Origin: Oscillatoriales cyanobacterium
GTDB lineage: Bacteria > Cyanobacteriota > Cyanobacteriia > Cyanobacteriales > Laspinemataceae
Direction: 5' to 3'
Length of the DNA: 64,000 nt
Assembly (NCBI GenBank): GCA_011390955.1
Contig: JAABRM010000011.1
Location: 62,001-126,000, forward strand
In this document: positions 1-9,322 of the stretch, piece by piece
Layout: every line of letters begins with the position of its first letter
Position numbering within the stretch: position 1 is the stretch's first letter
Program-made: the position numbers and the translations under genes
The notes under the pieces: generated by a model
Seen by the model: the letters and a program-made list of their open reading frames with translations, nothing else
Databases searched by the model: none
What the model was told of the DNA's origin: nothing

Positions 1-2
1 GT

Positions 3-3000
3 TTTAGACCATTTTTGGAAGATGGAAGTACGATCGCCGATGGCATCCCCCGGAACAACACGATCCAGGTTTATGCTGTAGCTGGGGAGACCATTGAACT
101 GGGATCGAGTGCCATTGGCATAGGTGGGGGAAATATCGTCGCCACGGCTCCTAATGGCACCCGAGATGACTGTGGCACAATAGGCAGCAACGCAGCAAAC
201 TACGGCAGAATTCTCAACAGAACGCAGGAACTTGATGGAAGTTTTACGCCCTGTGAGGTTACGGTAGACCAAACAGGGATTTGGGAAATTCAGTTTTTGG
301 CTCCAGCCTCTTCTTACGATACCACAACCGAGGTGATTACCAGAGTCGAAAACGGTAATCCTACCCCAGTAGCAGTAACTAATGACTTTGCTCCAGCAGC
401 CACTGACACTTTCATTGCCGCGTGGGATGTGACGGTAAGAAGTGGCACTGTCGCCCAGGATGGACGAGTCTTTGCCAATTATTTGGCTTTGAATGCCGGT
501 TTTTCAGGCAACCCACCGATTAACTCGATCGCTTATGTGCAAACCAGAGATGGTTACTTGTATGAGGTCGATTTGAATGGAATGTATCCGGCAGGGTTTA
601 TGTTTTTTGCCAATAAAGATGGCTTTACCTCTGGGGGTGAGCCTCTTTATCGGTCTGTGAATCCGAATGAAATTGCTTCTAGCCTTGTCAACCCCAGCGA
701 TTCTGCTAGGGATGATGTCACCCACAAGATATTTTTCAATCCGCCAAATGCAAGTCTTCCTCCGGGCAGTACATCTTTTAGTCGTGGCCCTACTTGGCTG
801 CTAAATTCACCTGCATCACCTCCTACTCCAACTAATCTGCAATTTATTGGTAAAGAAGGATCTGTCAATCAAACCGGAACTAATCCACTCCAAGGTACTT
901 TTTCTTTTGGGGTTCTTGAGGCTCCTGGGGCGGACATTCCCTACAGTTTGGCGATCGATGTTGATGACAACGGTCGTTATGATGACCCCATAGATCGAGT
1001 TTTCTTTGGTCGAACTGTATCTGGAACCAATCAAGTGATTTGGGATGGCAAAGATGGAGAAGGAAATAATGTTCCCCCTAGTGAAACTGGCTACAACGCT
1101 ACGGTCAAGCTGTTTTCCGGGGAAGTGCATTTTCCCTTTATCGACGTAGAGCGCAATGTCAACGGCATCAAAATCATCCGGCAAACAGCCCTACCCTTTA
1201 CACCGCCTCCCGGAGATAATAGTTATCGCAATGATTGGGTTTATTATGATAACTCTGGCTTTTCCGCAGGTGAAACAGGTGAACCCATTCCCTTAAGAGC
1301 TTTAGGTGGAGTTCCTAGCACTAACGGATCTCATGCCTTTGGTAGTATTAGTCCTCTTTCCAACTGGGGTGATGCGCGAGGCATTGACACTTGGGTGCTT
1401 TTACCTTCTACCCCACTTAGCCTTGTAGACAGAATTAAAGTTCTGGAAGCAGATTTAAATATTACTAAGCAATTAATTAATTCAAGTGATATTGCTAATG
1501 GTCAAATTAGATACATCATTAATGTCACCAATAATGGGCCGAGTAATGTGAGGGGAGTGGGGGTTACGGATATTTTTCCGCCTGAAATCGCTAGTGCCAC
1601 TTGGACTTGTGCGATTACGGGGACGGGTGCTTGTGCAATGCCAAGTGGCAATGGCGATATTAATACGACGGTGGATCTGGATGCCGAGGATGTGGCAACG
1701 TTTACGGTGACGGGTACAATAGATCCAAATGCTCCTCGACCAATTACTAACTCAGCCACAGTGACTCGTCCCAATGATGTGGCTGACCCCGTAGACCAGG
1801 ATGGTAGTGGTGGAGATAATACAACGGAAACCGCAACATCTAGTTATAGTGGATTGGGCATTGCCAAGCAAGCGGGAACGGTTACGGCTAATGGCGATGG
1901 GAGTTTTTCTATTCCTTATACTTTGGTAATCACTAATACCACAAGTGTTCCGTTTAGCAATCTCCAAGTCACGGAAGATTTAAAAGCAACTTTTGGCAAT
2001 TCTCCGTTTACAATTGAGTCTTTGCCTCCTTCCAGTGGACTGACGGTTAATTCTAGTTTTAACGGCGACAGTAACCCGAACCTGTTAGCAGGCACGGATA
2101 CTTTGCTCGCAAATACAACTCGCACAATTCAATTCACAGTGAGAGTGACTCCCACAAGCAGTGCGCCACCTTATCAAAATACGGCCCGGGTGAGTGGCAC
2201 GCTTCCTGGGGGGGTTGTAGTGACTGATGATTCGACGGATGGTGCCGATCCGGATCGTGATGATGATGGTAATCCTAACAATGATGGTAATGGAGATCCC
2301 AGCGATAATAATAAACCGACGGTCGTTAATTTTGACTTACCGCGTTTGGGGGTAGCAAAAGCGGCAGGACTTATAACTAATAACAATAATGGGACTTATA
2401 CGATTACCTATACTTTGCGAGTCCGTAATATTGGATCTGTTGCTATCAATAATCTCCAAGTAAGCGATGATTTAAGGACTACTTTTAGCAATAATGTTCC
2501 TAATGTTCCTAATGTTCCTTTTGAAATCGTAGGAGCTATTACTGGCTCTATTGGCTCAACTGCTGGCTCAACTCCTTTGAACGTTAATGCCAACTTTAAT
2601 GGTGGGGCAGACATAAATAACCCGGATACAAATCTTTTAGGGCTAAACAATACTTTGCCTGTGGGTACTGAGGCGCAGATTACTTTTAATGTGCAGATTA
2701 CTCCGGGAATTAATCTCGGTCCGTTTAATAATAGGGCGACTGCAAATGGCATAAGTCCAGGGGGGGTGCTGGTTACGGATAATTCGACAACTGGTGATAC
2801 TCCGGATCCTAATGGCGATGGAAATCCCAGTGAAGAAGAATTTACTGTAGTAAGCATTGTGGAAAGGCCGGTTTTGGGTGTGGCGAAAGCAGCGGGAAAT
2901 CCAGTTAATAATAACGATGGAACGTTTACCATTCCTTATACTTTAATAGTCCGTAATACGGGAGATGTTGCTATCAATAATCTCCAAGTAAGCGATGATT

Positions 3001-4415
3001 TAAGGACGACTTTTGGCAATAATGTTCCTAATGTTCCTTTTGAAATCGTAGGAGCTATTACTGGCTCTATTGGCTCAACTGCTGGCTCAACTCCTTTGAA
3101 CGTTAATGCCAACTTTAATGGTGGGGCAGACATAAATAACCCGGATACAAATCTTTTAGGGCTAAACAATACCTTGCCTGTAGGTCAAACGGCGCAAATT
3201 AATTTTAGTGTGAGAATTACTCCCGGAACAAATAACGGTCCGTTTAATAATACGGCAACAGCGAATGGTACTACTCCAGGGGGGGCGACGGTGACGGATG
3301 ATTCGACGGATGGTGCCGATCCGGATCAAGATAATGATGGTAATTCGGCAAATGATGGGGATGGAAATCCCAATAATAATAATCAGGCAACGGTGGTTAA
3401 TATACCCCGTTTGGGAATAGCCAAAGCAGCGGGAATTCCGGTTGATAATAACAATGGGACTTATACCATTCCTTATACTCTGGTAGTGAAGAATATGGGG
3501 AATGTAGCAATTAGCAGCCTCCAAGTGAGCGATGATTTAAGTACCACGTTTGACACAGTTCCTTTTTCAATTGAGTCGATTGAATCGATTAATAGCCCAG
3601 GTTTGACTTTTTTGAATGTTAATACTAGCTATAGTGGTCGCAGCCCAAATCAAAACCTTTTACTGGGAACCAATACTTTGGCAATAGGTGCTGAGGCACG
3701 AATTACTTTTGATGTGGTGATTACTCCGGGAAGCAATCTCGGTCCGTTTGAGAATCAGGCGACGGCGACTGGCGTCAGTCCGGGGGGAGCAACGGTAACG
3801 GATGATTCCACGGATGGTGCCGATCCGGATCGTGATGATGATGATAATCCTGACAATGATGGTAATGGAGATCCCGGTGATAATAGTAAGGTTACTTCGG
3901 TTCGGATATCCGGGAGCTCTAATTTACGTTTGGTTAAACGGGTGACGGGGATTAACCGGAGGCCTTTAACTGATGTGATTGACGATCTGACCGATCGAAA
4001 TGATGATTCTGGTTTAAGTTGGCCTGCTAATTATTTGCAAGGACAAACTAATGTGCCAGATGTTTTGCCCGGAGATGAGGTGGAATATACGATCTATTTT
4101 CTTTCTGATGGAAATGTTCCAGCTAATAATGTGAGAATTTGCGATCGCATTCCCGAAAATCAAACTTTTGTCCCCGATGGTTTTGCCGTAGGTGGCGGTA
4201 GTGCGGTTCAATTTGGCACCAGTGGATCTCAAACTTTGACCAATGCTAGTGATAGCGATTTCGGCACCTTTTTCCCAGTGGGTACGACCATTGATATCAA
4301 TCTTTGTTCCGGTTCTAATACCAATGGGGCGCTGATTTGGAATTTAGGAAATGTTCCTAGTAGTACCAATCCAATTAATTATGGATTTGTGCGTTTTCGA
4401 GCTAAAGTGAAATGA
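3..4415 (+). CDS. Giant DUF11-repeat surface/secreted protein, 5' end cut by the window edge
   Basis: The frame is open to the left window edge, so the true start is not in view; the TTG at 15 is only the first start-like codon. About 1466 residues are visible. After an N-terminal part without a recognised fold come about five DUF11-type beta-sandwich repeats (roughly residues 485, 612, 778, 953 and 1130 onward), each opening with a motif like LGVAKAAG and a YTL..RN.G strand. Asp/Asn-rich linkers (DDSTDGADPD) look like calcium-binding spacers. A last, divergent repeat ends the protein at about residue 1460. There is no visible membrane anchor or sorting signal at the C-terminus. A prepilin-like gene follows 10 bp downstream. 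DUF11 proteins are usually extracellular; an adhesive or envelope role is inference. Confidence 0.85.
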   Translation, partial: FRPFLEDGSTIADGIPRNNTIQVYAVAGETIELGSSAIGIGGGNIVATAPNGTRDDCGTIGSNAANYGRILNRTQELDGSFTPCEVTVDQTGIWEIQFLAPASSYDTTTEVITRVENGNPTPVAVTNDFAPAATDTFIAAWDVTVRSGTVAQDGRVFANYLALNAGFSGNPPINSIAYVQTRDGYLYEVDLNGMYPAGFMFFANKDGFTSGGEPLYRSVNPNEIASSLVNPSDSARDDVTHKIFFNPPNASLPPGSTSFSRGPTWLLNSPASPPTPTNLQFIGKEGSVNQTGTNPLQGTFSFGVLEAPGADIPYSLAIDVDDNGRYDDPIDRVFFGRTVSGTNQVIWDGKDGEGNNVPPSETGYNATVKLFSGEVHFPFIDVERNVNGIKIIRQTALPFTPPPGDNSYRNDWVYYDNSGFSAGETGEPIPLRALGGVPSTNGSHAFGSISPLSNWGDARGIDTWVLLPSTPLSLVDRIKVLEADLNITKQLINSSDIANGQIRYIINVTNNGPSNVRGVGVTDIFPPEIASATWTCAITGTGACAMPSGNGDINTTVDLDAEDVATFTVTGTIDPNAPRPITNSATVTRPNDVADPVDQDGSGGDNTTETATSSYSGLGIAKQAGTVTANGDGSFSIPYTLVITNTTSVPFSNLQVTEDLKATFGNSPFTIESLPPSSGLTVNSSFNGDSNPNLLAGTDTLLANTTRTIQFTVRVTPTSSAPPYQNTARVSGTLPGGVVVTDDSTDGADPDRDDDGNPNNDGNGDPSDNNKPTVVNFDLPRLGVAKAAGLITNNNNGTYTITYTLRVRNIGSVAINNLQVSDDLRTTFSNNVPNVPNVPFEIVGAITGSIGSTAGSTPLNVNANFNGGADINNPDTNLLGLNNTLPVGTEAQITFNVQITPGINLGPFNNRATANGISPGGVLVTDNSTTGDTPDPNGDGNPSEEEFTVVSIVERPVLGVAKAAGNPVNNNDGTFTIPYTLIVRNTGDVAINNLQVSDDLRTTFGNNVPNVPFEIVGAITGSIGSTAGSTPLNVNANFNGGADINNPDTNLLGLNNTLPVGQTAQINFSVRITPGTNNGPFNNTATANGTTPGGATVTDDSTDGADPDQDNDGNSANDGDGNPNNNNQATVVNIPRLGIAKAAGIPVDNNNGTYTIPYTLVVKNMGNVAISSLQVSDDLSTTFDTVPFSIESIESINSPGLTFLNVNTSYSGRSPNQNLLLGTNTLAIGAEARITFDVVITPGSNLGPFENQATATGVSPGGATVTDDSTDGADPDRDDDDNPDNDGNGDPGDNSKVTSVRISGSSNLRLVKRVTGINRRPLTDVIDDLTDRNDDSGLSWPANYLQGQTNVPDVLPGDEVEYTIYFLSDGNVPANNVRICDRIPENQTFVPDGFAVGGGSAVQFGTSGSQTLTNASDSDFGTFFPVGTTIDINLCSGSNTNGALIWNLGNVPSSTNPINYGFVRFRAKVK
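2440..3184 (+). repeat. Near-identical internal duplication in the DUF11 gene
   Basis: Bases about 2440-2665 and 2965-3184 are almost identical at DNA level (I see only a few substitutions), while the sequence between and around them has diverged as ordinary repeat units do. The first copy has three AATGTTCCT units and the second has two. This looks like recent duplication or gene conversion within one gene. Confidence 0.85.
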
Positions 4416-4425
4416 TGAAGTAAAA

Positions 4426-5010
4426 ATGTCTGGTTTAAGTAAAAAATCAGAAAAGCGGCATTTATTTGGGAGATTTTTCTGGCTGAAACAAGCCAGAAAA
4501 ATTTCTGGCTTTACGCTCCTAGAGCTATTGGTAGTGGTTTTTATTATTAGTATTTTAGCCGCGATCGCGATTCCTAGTTGGCTATCATTCCTAAATACTA
4601 TTCGGGTGAATAATGCTCAGAGTACCTTATATTCAGCCATGCTGGAAGCCAAGAGCCAAGCCACCCAAGAAAAAGTAATTTATCAAGTTAGTTTCCGAGA
4701 GGAAAATAATACCGCACAATGGGCAATTCATCCACTAAGGATAAACCCATTGGATGCGGTTTGGCATGATTTAAATCCCTTAGTAAAAATTGATGCAGCG
4801 GAGACAACTTTGTATAAACATCCTGCCACTGGGGTTTGGCGAGTACAGTTTAATGATAAAGGTCATGCCAATGGTCAGTTAGGCAGAGTCACGGTGGCGC
4901 TGCGGGGTAGTGGCCAGAAAAAACGGTGCGTTTTTGTGTCTACTTTGTTGGGGGCTTTGCGACGAGGGCAGCAAAATTCTAGGGCAATAAATGGCCGGTA
5001 TTGTTATTAG
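4426..5010 (+). CDS. Type IV prepilin-like / GspH-FimT family pseudopilin
   Basis: The 194-residue protein carries a class III signal: a 28-residue basic leader ending in SG, then FTLLELLVVVFIISILAAIA, the hydrophobic N-terminal helix of pilins and pseudopilins with Glu at mature position 5. Prepilin peptidase PilD would cut after the Gly. The C-terminal globular part resembles GspH/FimT minor pilins. The start ATG lies 10 bp after the stop of the upstream DUF11 gene, so the two are probably co-transcribed. Minor pseudopilins prime type IV pili or secretion pseudopili; the exact assembly served is not shown by the sequence. Confidence 0.85.
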   Translation: MSGLSKKSEKRHLFGRFFWLKQARKISGFTLLELLVVVFIISILAAIAIPSWLSFLNTIRVNNAQSTLYSAMLEAKSQATQEKVIYQVSFREENNTAQWAIHPLRINPLDAVWHDLNPLVKIDAAETTLYKHPATGVWRVQFNDKGHANGQLGRVTVALRGSGQKKRCVFVSTLLGALRRGQQNSRAINGRYCY

Positions 5011-5235
5011 GAATAATTGGTTGTTGGTTGTTGTTTGTTCTTGGTTGGTTGATGGTTATTTGTTGTTGGTTGTTGGTTGATGGTTGTTGGGTAGGGATTC
5101 TTTCGTTGTTGGTTGCAAATAACAAATAACAAATTAACAAGTTAACAAAACAACAAACAACAAACAACAAACAACAAACAACAAACAACAAACAACAAAT
5201 AACAAATAACAAACAACAAACAACCATCAACGATC
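5011..5235. repeat. Heptanucleotide repeat block: G/T-only half then A/C-only half
   Basis: This fills the gap of about 300 bases before gatB. The first part is almost only G and T (GTTGTTT/GTTGGTT units, period 7). The second part, from about 5110, is almost only A and C (AACAACA units). The halves are roughly complementary, so the region can fold into a long imperfect hairpin. It belongs to the short tandemly repeated repetitive (STRR) class of filamentous cyanobacteria. ORFs inside it are composition artefacts. Confidence 0.9.
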
Positions 5236-5312
5236 AACGATTAACGCAACGCGATCGGCAATAGACCGCTAAAATAGAAGCGAATTATCGCTTAGGCGCA
5301 AATTGTTGGCCC

Positions 5313-6797
5313 ATGACCACAGCTACACCAGTTAAAACGAAGTACGAAGCCATTATTGGTCTGGAAACCCACTGTCAGGTAAAGTCTGACACTAAGATTT
5401 TTTGTCATTGTTCTACGGAATTTGGCACTCCTCCCAACACTAATGTTTGTCCCGTGTGCATGGGAATGCCTGGAGTGTTGCCCGTACTCAATGAGCGGGT
5501 GCTGGAATATGCGGTGAAAACCGGATTAGCTCTTAATTGCCAGATTGCTAAGTACAGTAAATTTGACCGAAAACAGTATTTTTATCCCGATTTGCCGAAG
5601 AATTATCAAATTTCTCAGTATGACTTGCCGATCGCGGAACATGGTTATCTGGAAATTGAGTTAATTGATGATGACGGCAATGCTACCCGCAAGAAAATTG
5701 GCATTACTCGCTTACACATGGAAGAGGATGCGGGTAAGTTAGTGCATGGAGGCAGCGATCGCCTCGCGGGTTCGACTCATTCCTTGGTAGATTTCAACCG
5801 CACTGGGGTGCCGTTGATGGAAATTGTCTCGGAACCAGATATCCGTTCCGGGGCAGAAGCAGCGGAATACGGGCAAGAACTCCAGCGCATTGTCCGCTAC
5901 CTGGGGGTCAGCGATGGCAATATGCAGGAAGGTTCTTTACGCTGTGATGTGAATATTTCCATTCGTCCCGTGGGACAAAAAGAGTTTGGCGTTAAGGTAG
6001 AAATCAAGAATATGAACTCCTTTAGCGCTATTCAACGGGCGATCGACTATGAAATCGAACGGCAAATTGAAGCCCTAGAATCCGGTGAACGGATTTTCCA
6101 AGAAACTCGTCTCTGGGAAGAAGGCAGTCAACGCACGATTAGTATGCGTTCCAAAGAGGGTTCTAGCGACTATCGTTATTTCCCCGAACCGGATCTCGGC
6201 CCAATCGAGGTGTCCACATACCAGTTAGAAGAGTGGAAGTCCCAACTACCCGAACTTCCCGCAGCCAAACGGCATCGCTACGAGAATAATATCGGTCTTT
6301 CTGCTTACGATACTCGCGTGCTGACGGACGATCGCGCCGTTGCCGAATATTTTGAAGCGACTTTACACGCTGGCGCCGATGCCAAATTAGCGGCTAACTG
6401 GATTATGGGCGATATTACGAGTTATTTGAAAAACGAGAAACTCGCGATCGATCGAATTGCCCTGAAACCTGCGGAACTCAGCGAACTGATTTCTTTAATT
6501 CAAGCAGGCACCATTAGCGGCAAAATTGCCAAGGATATTCTGCCAGAATTACTCACTGCTGGGGGTTCTCCGAAAGCCCTGGTGGAAAGTAAGGGGTTAA
6601 TCCAAATTTCTGATACGGGTGCCTTAGAAGCAATTATTGCTGAAGTTTTGGCCGCCCATCCTGATGAGTTGGAAAAATATCGTGGCGGCAAGAAGCAACT
6701 CAAAGGCTTTTTTGTTGGTCAAGTGATGAAGAAGAGTGGCGGACGGGCCGATCCGAAGTTAACCAATCAGTTGCTTTCCCAGCAGTTAGACGGTTAG
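5313..6797 (+). CDS. gatB: Aspartyl/glutamyl-tRNA(Asn/Gln) amidotransferase subunit B
   Basis: GatB is the tRNA-binding and ligase subunit of GatCAB, which converts Glu-tRNA(Gln) or Asp-tRNA(Asn) to the amidated form using ammonia from GatA. The 494-residue length is normal. Family hallmarks are visible: IGLETHCQV near residue 16, the Cys-rich CVCPVCMG-like zinc segment, [30 protein letters not shown], and a C-terminal YqeY-like tail domain ending [13 protein letters not shown]. The ATG at 5313 gives the expected N-terminus. It appears monocistronic, followed by repeat DNA. Confidence 0.97.
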   Translation: MTTATPVKTKYEAIIGLETHCQVKSDTKIFCHCSTEFGTPPNTNVCPVCMGMPGVLPVLNERVLEYAVKTGLALNCQIAKYSKFDRKQYFYPDLPKNYQISQYDLPIAEHGYLEIELIDDDGNATRKKIGITRLHMEEDAGKLVHGGSDRLAGSTHSLVDFNRTGVPLMEIVSEPDIRSGAEAAEYGQELQRIVRYLGVSDGNMQEGSLRCDVNISIRPVGQKEFGVKVEIKNMNSFSAIQRAIDYEIERQIEALESGERIFQETRLWEEGSQRTISMRSKEGSSDYRYFPEPDLGPIEVSTYQLEEWKSQLPELPAAKRHRYENNIGLSAYDTRVLTDDRAVAEYFEATLHAGADAKLAANWIMGDITSYLKNEKLAIDRIALKPAELSELISLIQAGTISGKIAKDILPELLTAGGSPKALVESKGLIQISDTGALEAIIAEVLAAHPDELEKYRGGKKQLKGFFVGQVMKKSGGRADPKLTNQLLSQQLDG

Positions 6798-6798
6798 G

Positions 6799-6870
6799 TA
6801 GTTCAGAAACCCGGTTTCTTGGAGAAACCTCAGAAACCGGGTTTCTTTGAGAAAGCTGGCTTCTGAGCTT
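6799..6870. repeat. Palindromic AGAAACCGGGTTTCT repeats
   Basis: Two near-palindromic copies of AGAAACC(C/G)GGTTTCT lie just after the gatB stop. They may act as a terminator-like hairpin. Dispersed repeats of this kind are common between cyanobacterial genes. Confidence 0.6.
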
Positions 6871-6879
6871 TGAGATATA

Positions 6880-7025
6880 AGTAGGTGAACATAATTAATT
6901 GCACTTTTCGTTCCCCACCGTAAATCCTTGGATTCCCGTCGGAGTTTACCCCCGCGAAGGCCGCCATCGGCGGGAATGACAGTTTTTCTCCCGATATGGT
7001 CTGCATTTATTTCTGCCCACCTACT
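6880..7025. mobile_element. MITE family A, full copy (146 bp)
   Basis: The element begins AGTAGGTGAAC and ends CACCTACT, giving 8-bp perfect terminal inverted repeats, and is flanked by TA on both sides (6878-6879, 7026-7027). The interior holds a GGATTCCCG...CGGGAATGACAG hairpin. It has no coding capacity. Same family as 47390-47514, 59054-59201 and 62350-62499. The TA duplication is typical of elements moved by IS630/Tc1-type transposases. Confidence 0.85.
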
Positions 7026-7125
7026 TAGCAATTGTCATAGTTATGAAGGACAAAAAAACCTGTCATTCCCGCGCAGGCGGGAATCCAGAAAACCTCTGTA
7101 CTTAATTCGGACAATCATCGCTATA
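7026..7125. mobile_element. MITE-like family B, copy abutting family A
   Basis: The ends are TAGCAATTGTC and GACAATCATCGCTATA, which are imperfect inverted repeats, around a TCATTCCCGC...GCGGGAATCC hairpin. A related copy lies at 31147-31269, and a half copy in the opposite orientation at about 7541-7603. Its left end shares the TA dinucleotide with the right end of the adjacent family A element. Confidence 0.65.
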
Positions 7126-7710
7126 ATCTTTAAGAAATCTTTATATAAATGGTTTGACCCCTCTCCCCAAAAGTGATATATTGTGATATGTAGATGCACC
7201 CTGATGGTTGGGAGAGTCGCCAAGGAGACTCTCCCTTTTTTTTGTTGTTTGTTGTTTGTTGGTGGTTGGTTGTTGTTTGTTGGTGGTTGATTGTTGTTTG
7301 TTGTTTGTTGGTTGTTGGTTGTTCCGCGCTCCTCTGCGCCCCTGCGCCCCTGCACCTCTGCACCCCTGCGCCCCTGCACCCCTGCTCAATTCTCTCGTTC
7401 CCAGGGTCTCCCTGGGAATGTCCATCTGGAGGCTCTGCCTCCTGTCACTGCTGTTACTTGACACGAGGCAGAGCCTCGCTGATTGGGGTTCCCAGGGAGA
7501 CCCTGGGAACCAGGGACAACCAGGGACGAAAAACGCTTGTGGATTCCCGCCTTCGCGGGAATGACAGGTTTTTTTGTACTTCATAACTAGGACAAGTGCT
7601 ATAACAACAAACAACCAACAACAACCAACGAACAACGAACAACGAGCAAGTTGATCTATAATCCCGATTGCGATACATAAAAGGTTGATCAACAGGCTGG
7701 AGAAAATTAC
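7126..7710. repeat. Mosaic repeat region before argJ, no gene
   Basis: This gap contains, in order: a short hairpin with T-run near 7208-7243; G/T-only heptamers (7245-7325); tandem CCCCTGCRC-like units (7325-7385); a large palindromic element (7395-7540) with paired arms TTCCCAGGGTCTCCCTGGGAA and nested GAGGCTCTGCCTC arms; a half copy of MITE family B (7541-7603); and A/C-only heptamers (7605-7650). Several ORFs cross it but all are composition artefacts with no recognisable domain. Confidence 0.8.
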
Positions 7711-8952
7711 ATGACAGACTGGCAAGAGATTCCGGGTGGGATTACGGCGCCAAAAGGATATAAGGCAGCAGGGATTATTGCAGGGCTGAAACCTTCTGGG
7801 GCACCGGATTTGGCTTTGATTTGGTCGGAAGTGGATGCGATCGCGGCAGGAGTGTTTACCACTTCTCAAGTTCGCGCTGCTTGTGTAGATTATTGCCGCC
7901 AAAAATTAGAAGATAAACATACCGCACGAGCAATTTTATGTAATGCGGGTCAAGCGAATGCGGCAACGGGGGCTCAAGGGTGGGAAGATGCGATCGAATG
8001 TGCGGAACTGGTGGCAAATGCTTTGGCTATTTCCCCGGACTCTGTATTATTGGCATCTACCGGGGTGATCGGTCAGCGAATTCGCATGGATGCAATGCGT
8101 AGTGGCATCCCTAAATTAGTCCCGGCAATGTCAGAAACCGGGTCTGATGCGGCGGCAAAATCAATTGTCACCACGGATTTAGTCACTAAATCCATTGCCC
8201 TAGAAACCACTGTACATGGGCGACCCGTTCGCATTGGGGGCATTTGCAAAGGTTCCGGGATGATTCATCCGAATATGGCTACTATGTTGGCTTTTGTCAC
8301 CTGTGATGCAATGGTTTCCTCTCATTTGTGGCAAGACATGGTGAAACGGGCAGCCGATCGCAGTTTCAACCAAATTACGGTGGATGGTGATACGAGCACC
8401 AATGATACGCTGATTGCTTTGGCAAATGGTCAATCTCGGACTCCAGCGATTACGGAAGCAGGCCCTGATGCGGATAAAATTGAGGCGATGTTGACCGCAG
8501 TTTGTCAGCATTTAGCAAAGGCGATCGCCCGTGACGGAGAGGGGGCAACCTGTTTAATTGAATGCCAAGTCAGCGGGGCGCCTGATGATGCGGCTGCCCG
8601 CCAAATTGCCAAAACCGTGGTCGGTTCTTCTTTGGTGAAATCAGCGGTTTTTGGTCGTGACCCGAACTGGGGCCGCATTGCGGGGGCGGCAGGTCGCGCT
8701 GGGGTGAACTTCGATCAAAATAACCTGCGGATTAAACTAGGAAATTTCCTACTAATGGAAAATGGACAACCGCAAACTTTTGACCGTCAAGCTGCCAGCG
8801 ATTATCTCAAACAAGCGGCAGCGGGTGAATATCTGAAAGGAGATACGGTGTTAATTTCCGTCAGTATTGGCAATGGTTCTGGTTCGGGGGTTGCCTGGGG
8901 CTGTGACCTGAGTTATGACTATGTGAAGATTAACGCGGAATATACCACTTAA
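7711..8952 (+). CDS. argJ: Bifunctional glutamate N-acetyltransferase / amino-acid acetyltransferase ArgJ
   Basis: ArgJ transfers acetyl from N-acetylornithine to glutamate (and can use acetyl-CoA) in the cyclic arginine pathway. The 413-residue protein has the family self-cleavage region HPNMATMLAF, where the Thr of ATML becomes the N-terminal nucleophile of the beta chain, and the TVDGDTSTNDT motif. The C-terminus ends in YDYVKINAEYTT, as typical for full-length ArgJ. The ATG at 7711 follows a purine-rich stretch. It is monocistronic, followed by a strong hairpin. Confidence 0.96.
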   Translation: MTDWQEIPGGITAPKGYKAAGIIAGLKPSGAPDLALIWSEVDAIAAGVFTTSQVRAACVDYCRQKLEDKHTARAILCNAGQANAATGAQGWEDAIECAELVANALAISPDSVLLASTGVIGQRIRMDAMRSGIPKLVPAMSETGSDAAAKSIVTTDLVTKSIALETTVHGRPVRIGGICKGSGMIHPNMATMLAFVTCDAMVSSHLWQDMVKRAADRSFNQITVDGDTSTNDTLIALANGQSRTPAITEAGPDADKIEAMLTAVCQHLAKAIARDGEGATCLIECQVSGAPDDAAARQIAKTVVGSSLVKSAVFGRDPNWGRIAGAAGRAGVNFDQNNLRIKLGNFLLMENGQPQTFDRQAASDYLKQAAAGEYLKGDTVLISVSIGNGSGSGVAWGCDLSYDYVKINAEYTT

Positions 8953-8990
8953 TTGGGGATAATTTATTTCCCAATTTTTTCTCTGTGTTC

Positions 8991-9044
8991 CTCTGTGTCT
9001 CTGTGGTTTTTTCTTCTATAGAAATTTACCACAGAGACACAGAG
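8991..9044. terminator. Inverted repeat downstream of argJ
   Basis: Arms CTCTGTGTCTCTGTGGT (8991-9007) and ACCACAGAGACACAGAG (9028-9044) are perfectly complementary across about 20 bases of loop. The position suggests a bidirectional terminator. The same ACCACAGAGACACAGAG unit recurs near 58600 and 59625-59705, so it is also a dispersed repeat. Confidence 0.6.
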
Positions 9045-9090
9045 AATCAGAAATAAGGGGATTTTTGGCCTAGGCTAAAAAGTATCATAA

Positions 9091-9112
9091 GTATATTGAC
9101 AAAAAAATATAC
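9091..9112 (+). promoter_or_regulatory. Putative VapB operator/promoter palindrome
   Basis: GTATATT (9091-9097) and AATATAC (9106-9112) form a perfect 7-bp inverted repeat 15 bp before the vapB ATG and overlap a TTGACA-like -35 element. VapB-type antitoxins commonly repress their own promoter through such palindromes. Function here is inferred from position. Confidence 0.5.
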
Positions 9113-9127
9113 ACAAATGGAGCAACA

Positions 9128-9322
9128 ATGAAAACCAGTATTGTCATTGATGAACAATTAATCGCTGATGCCCTTGAAGTCACGGGTTTAAAGACGAAAC
9201 GGGAAGTTGTAGAAATGGGTCTTAAGACTTTAATCAAGTTAAAACAACAAGAAAAAATTAAAGACTTTAAGGGTCAGTTGAAATGGGAGGGAAACCTTGA
9301 GGAAATGAGGTGCGATCGATAA
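9128..9322 (+). CDS. Orphan VapB-family antitoxin
   Basis: The 64-residue protein begins MKTSIVIDEQLIADALEVTG, matching the short VapB family: an N-terminal ribbon-helix-helix (MKTSIVID, then LKTKREVVEMGLKTLI), then a toxin-wrapping tail (KWEGNLEEMR). Normally vapC starts within a few bases of the vapB stop. Here no PIN-domain gene follows. The 3' end runs into a methyltransferase remnant on the other strand (overlap 9267-9322), so the toxin partner seems to have been lost at a recombination junction. It may be expressed from the palindromic promoter just upstream. Confidence 0.75.
   Translation: MKTSIVIDEQLIADALEVTGLKTKREVVEMGLKTLIKLKQQEKIKDFKGQLKWEGNLEEMRCDR

Noticed and set aside
7041-7902. 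Several overlapping ORFs of 60-250 residues between gatB and argJ
   Set aside because: They consist of translated repeats (Asn/Gln/Thr or Cys/Val/Leu-rich) and run into argJ on the wrong strand; no domain or ribosome-binding site.
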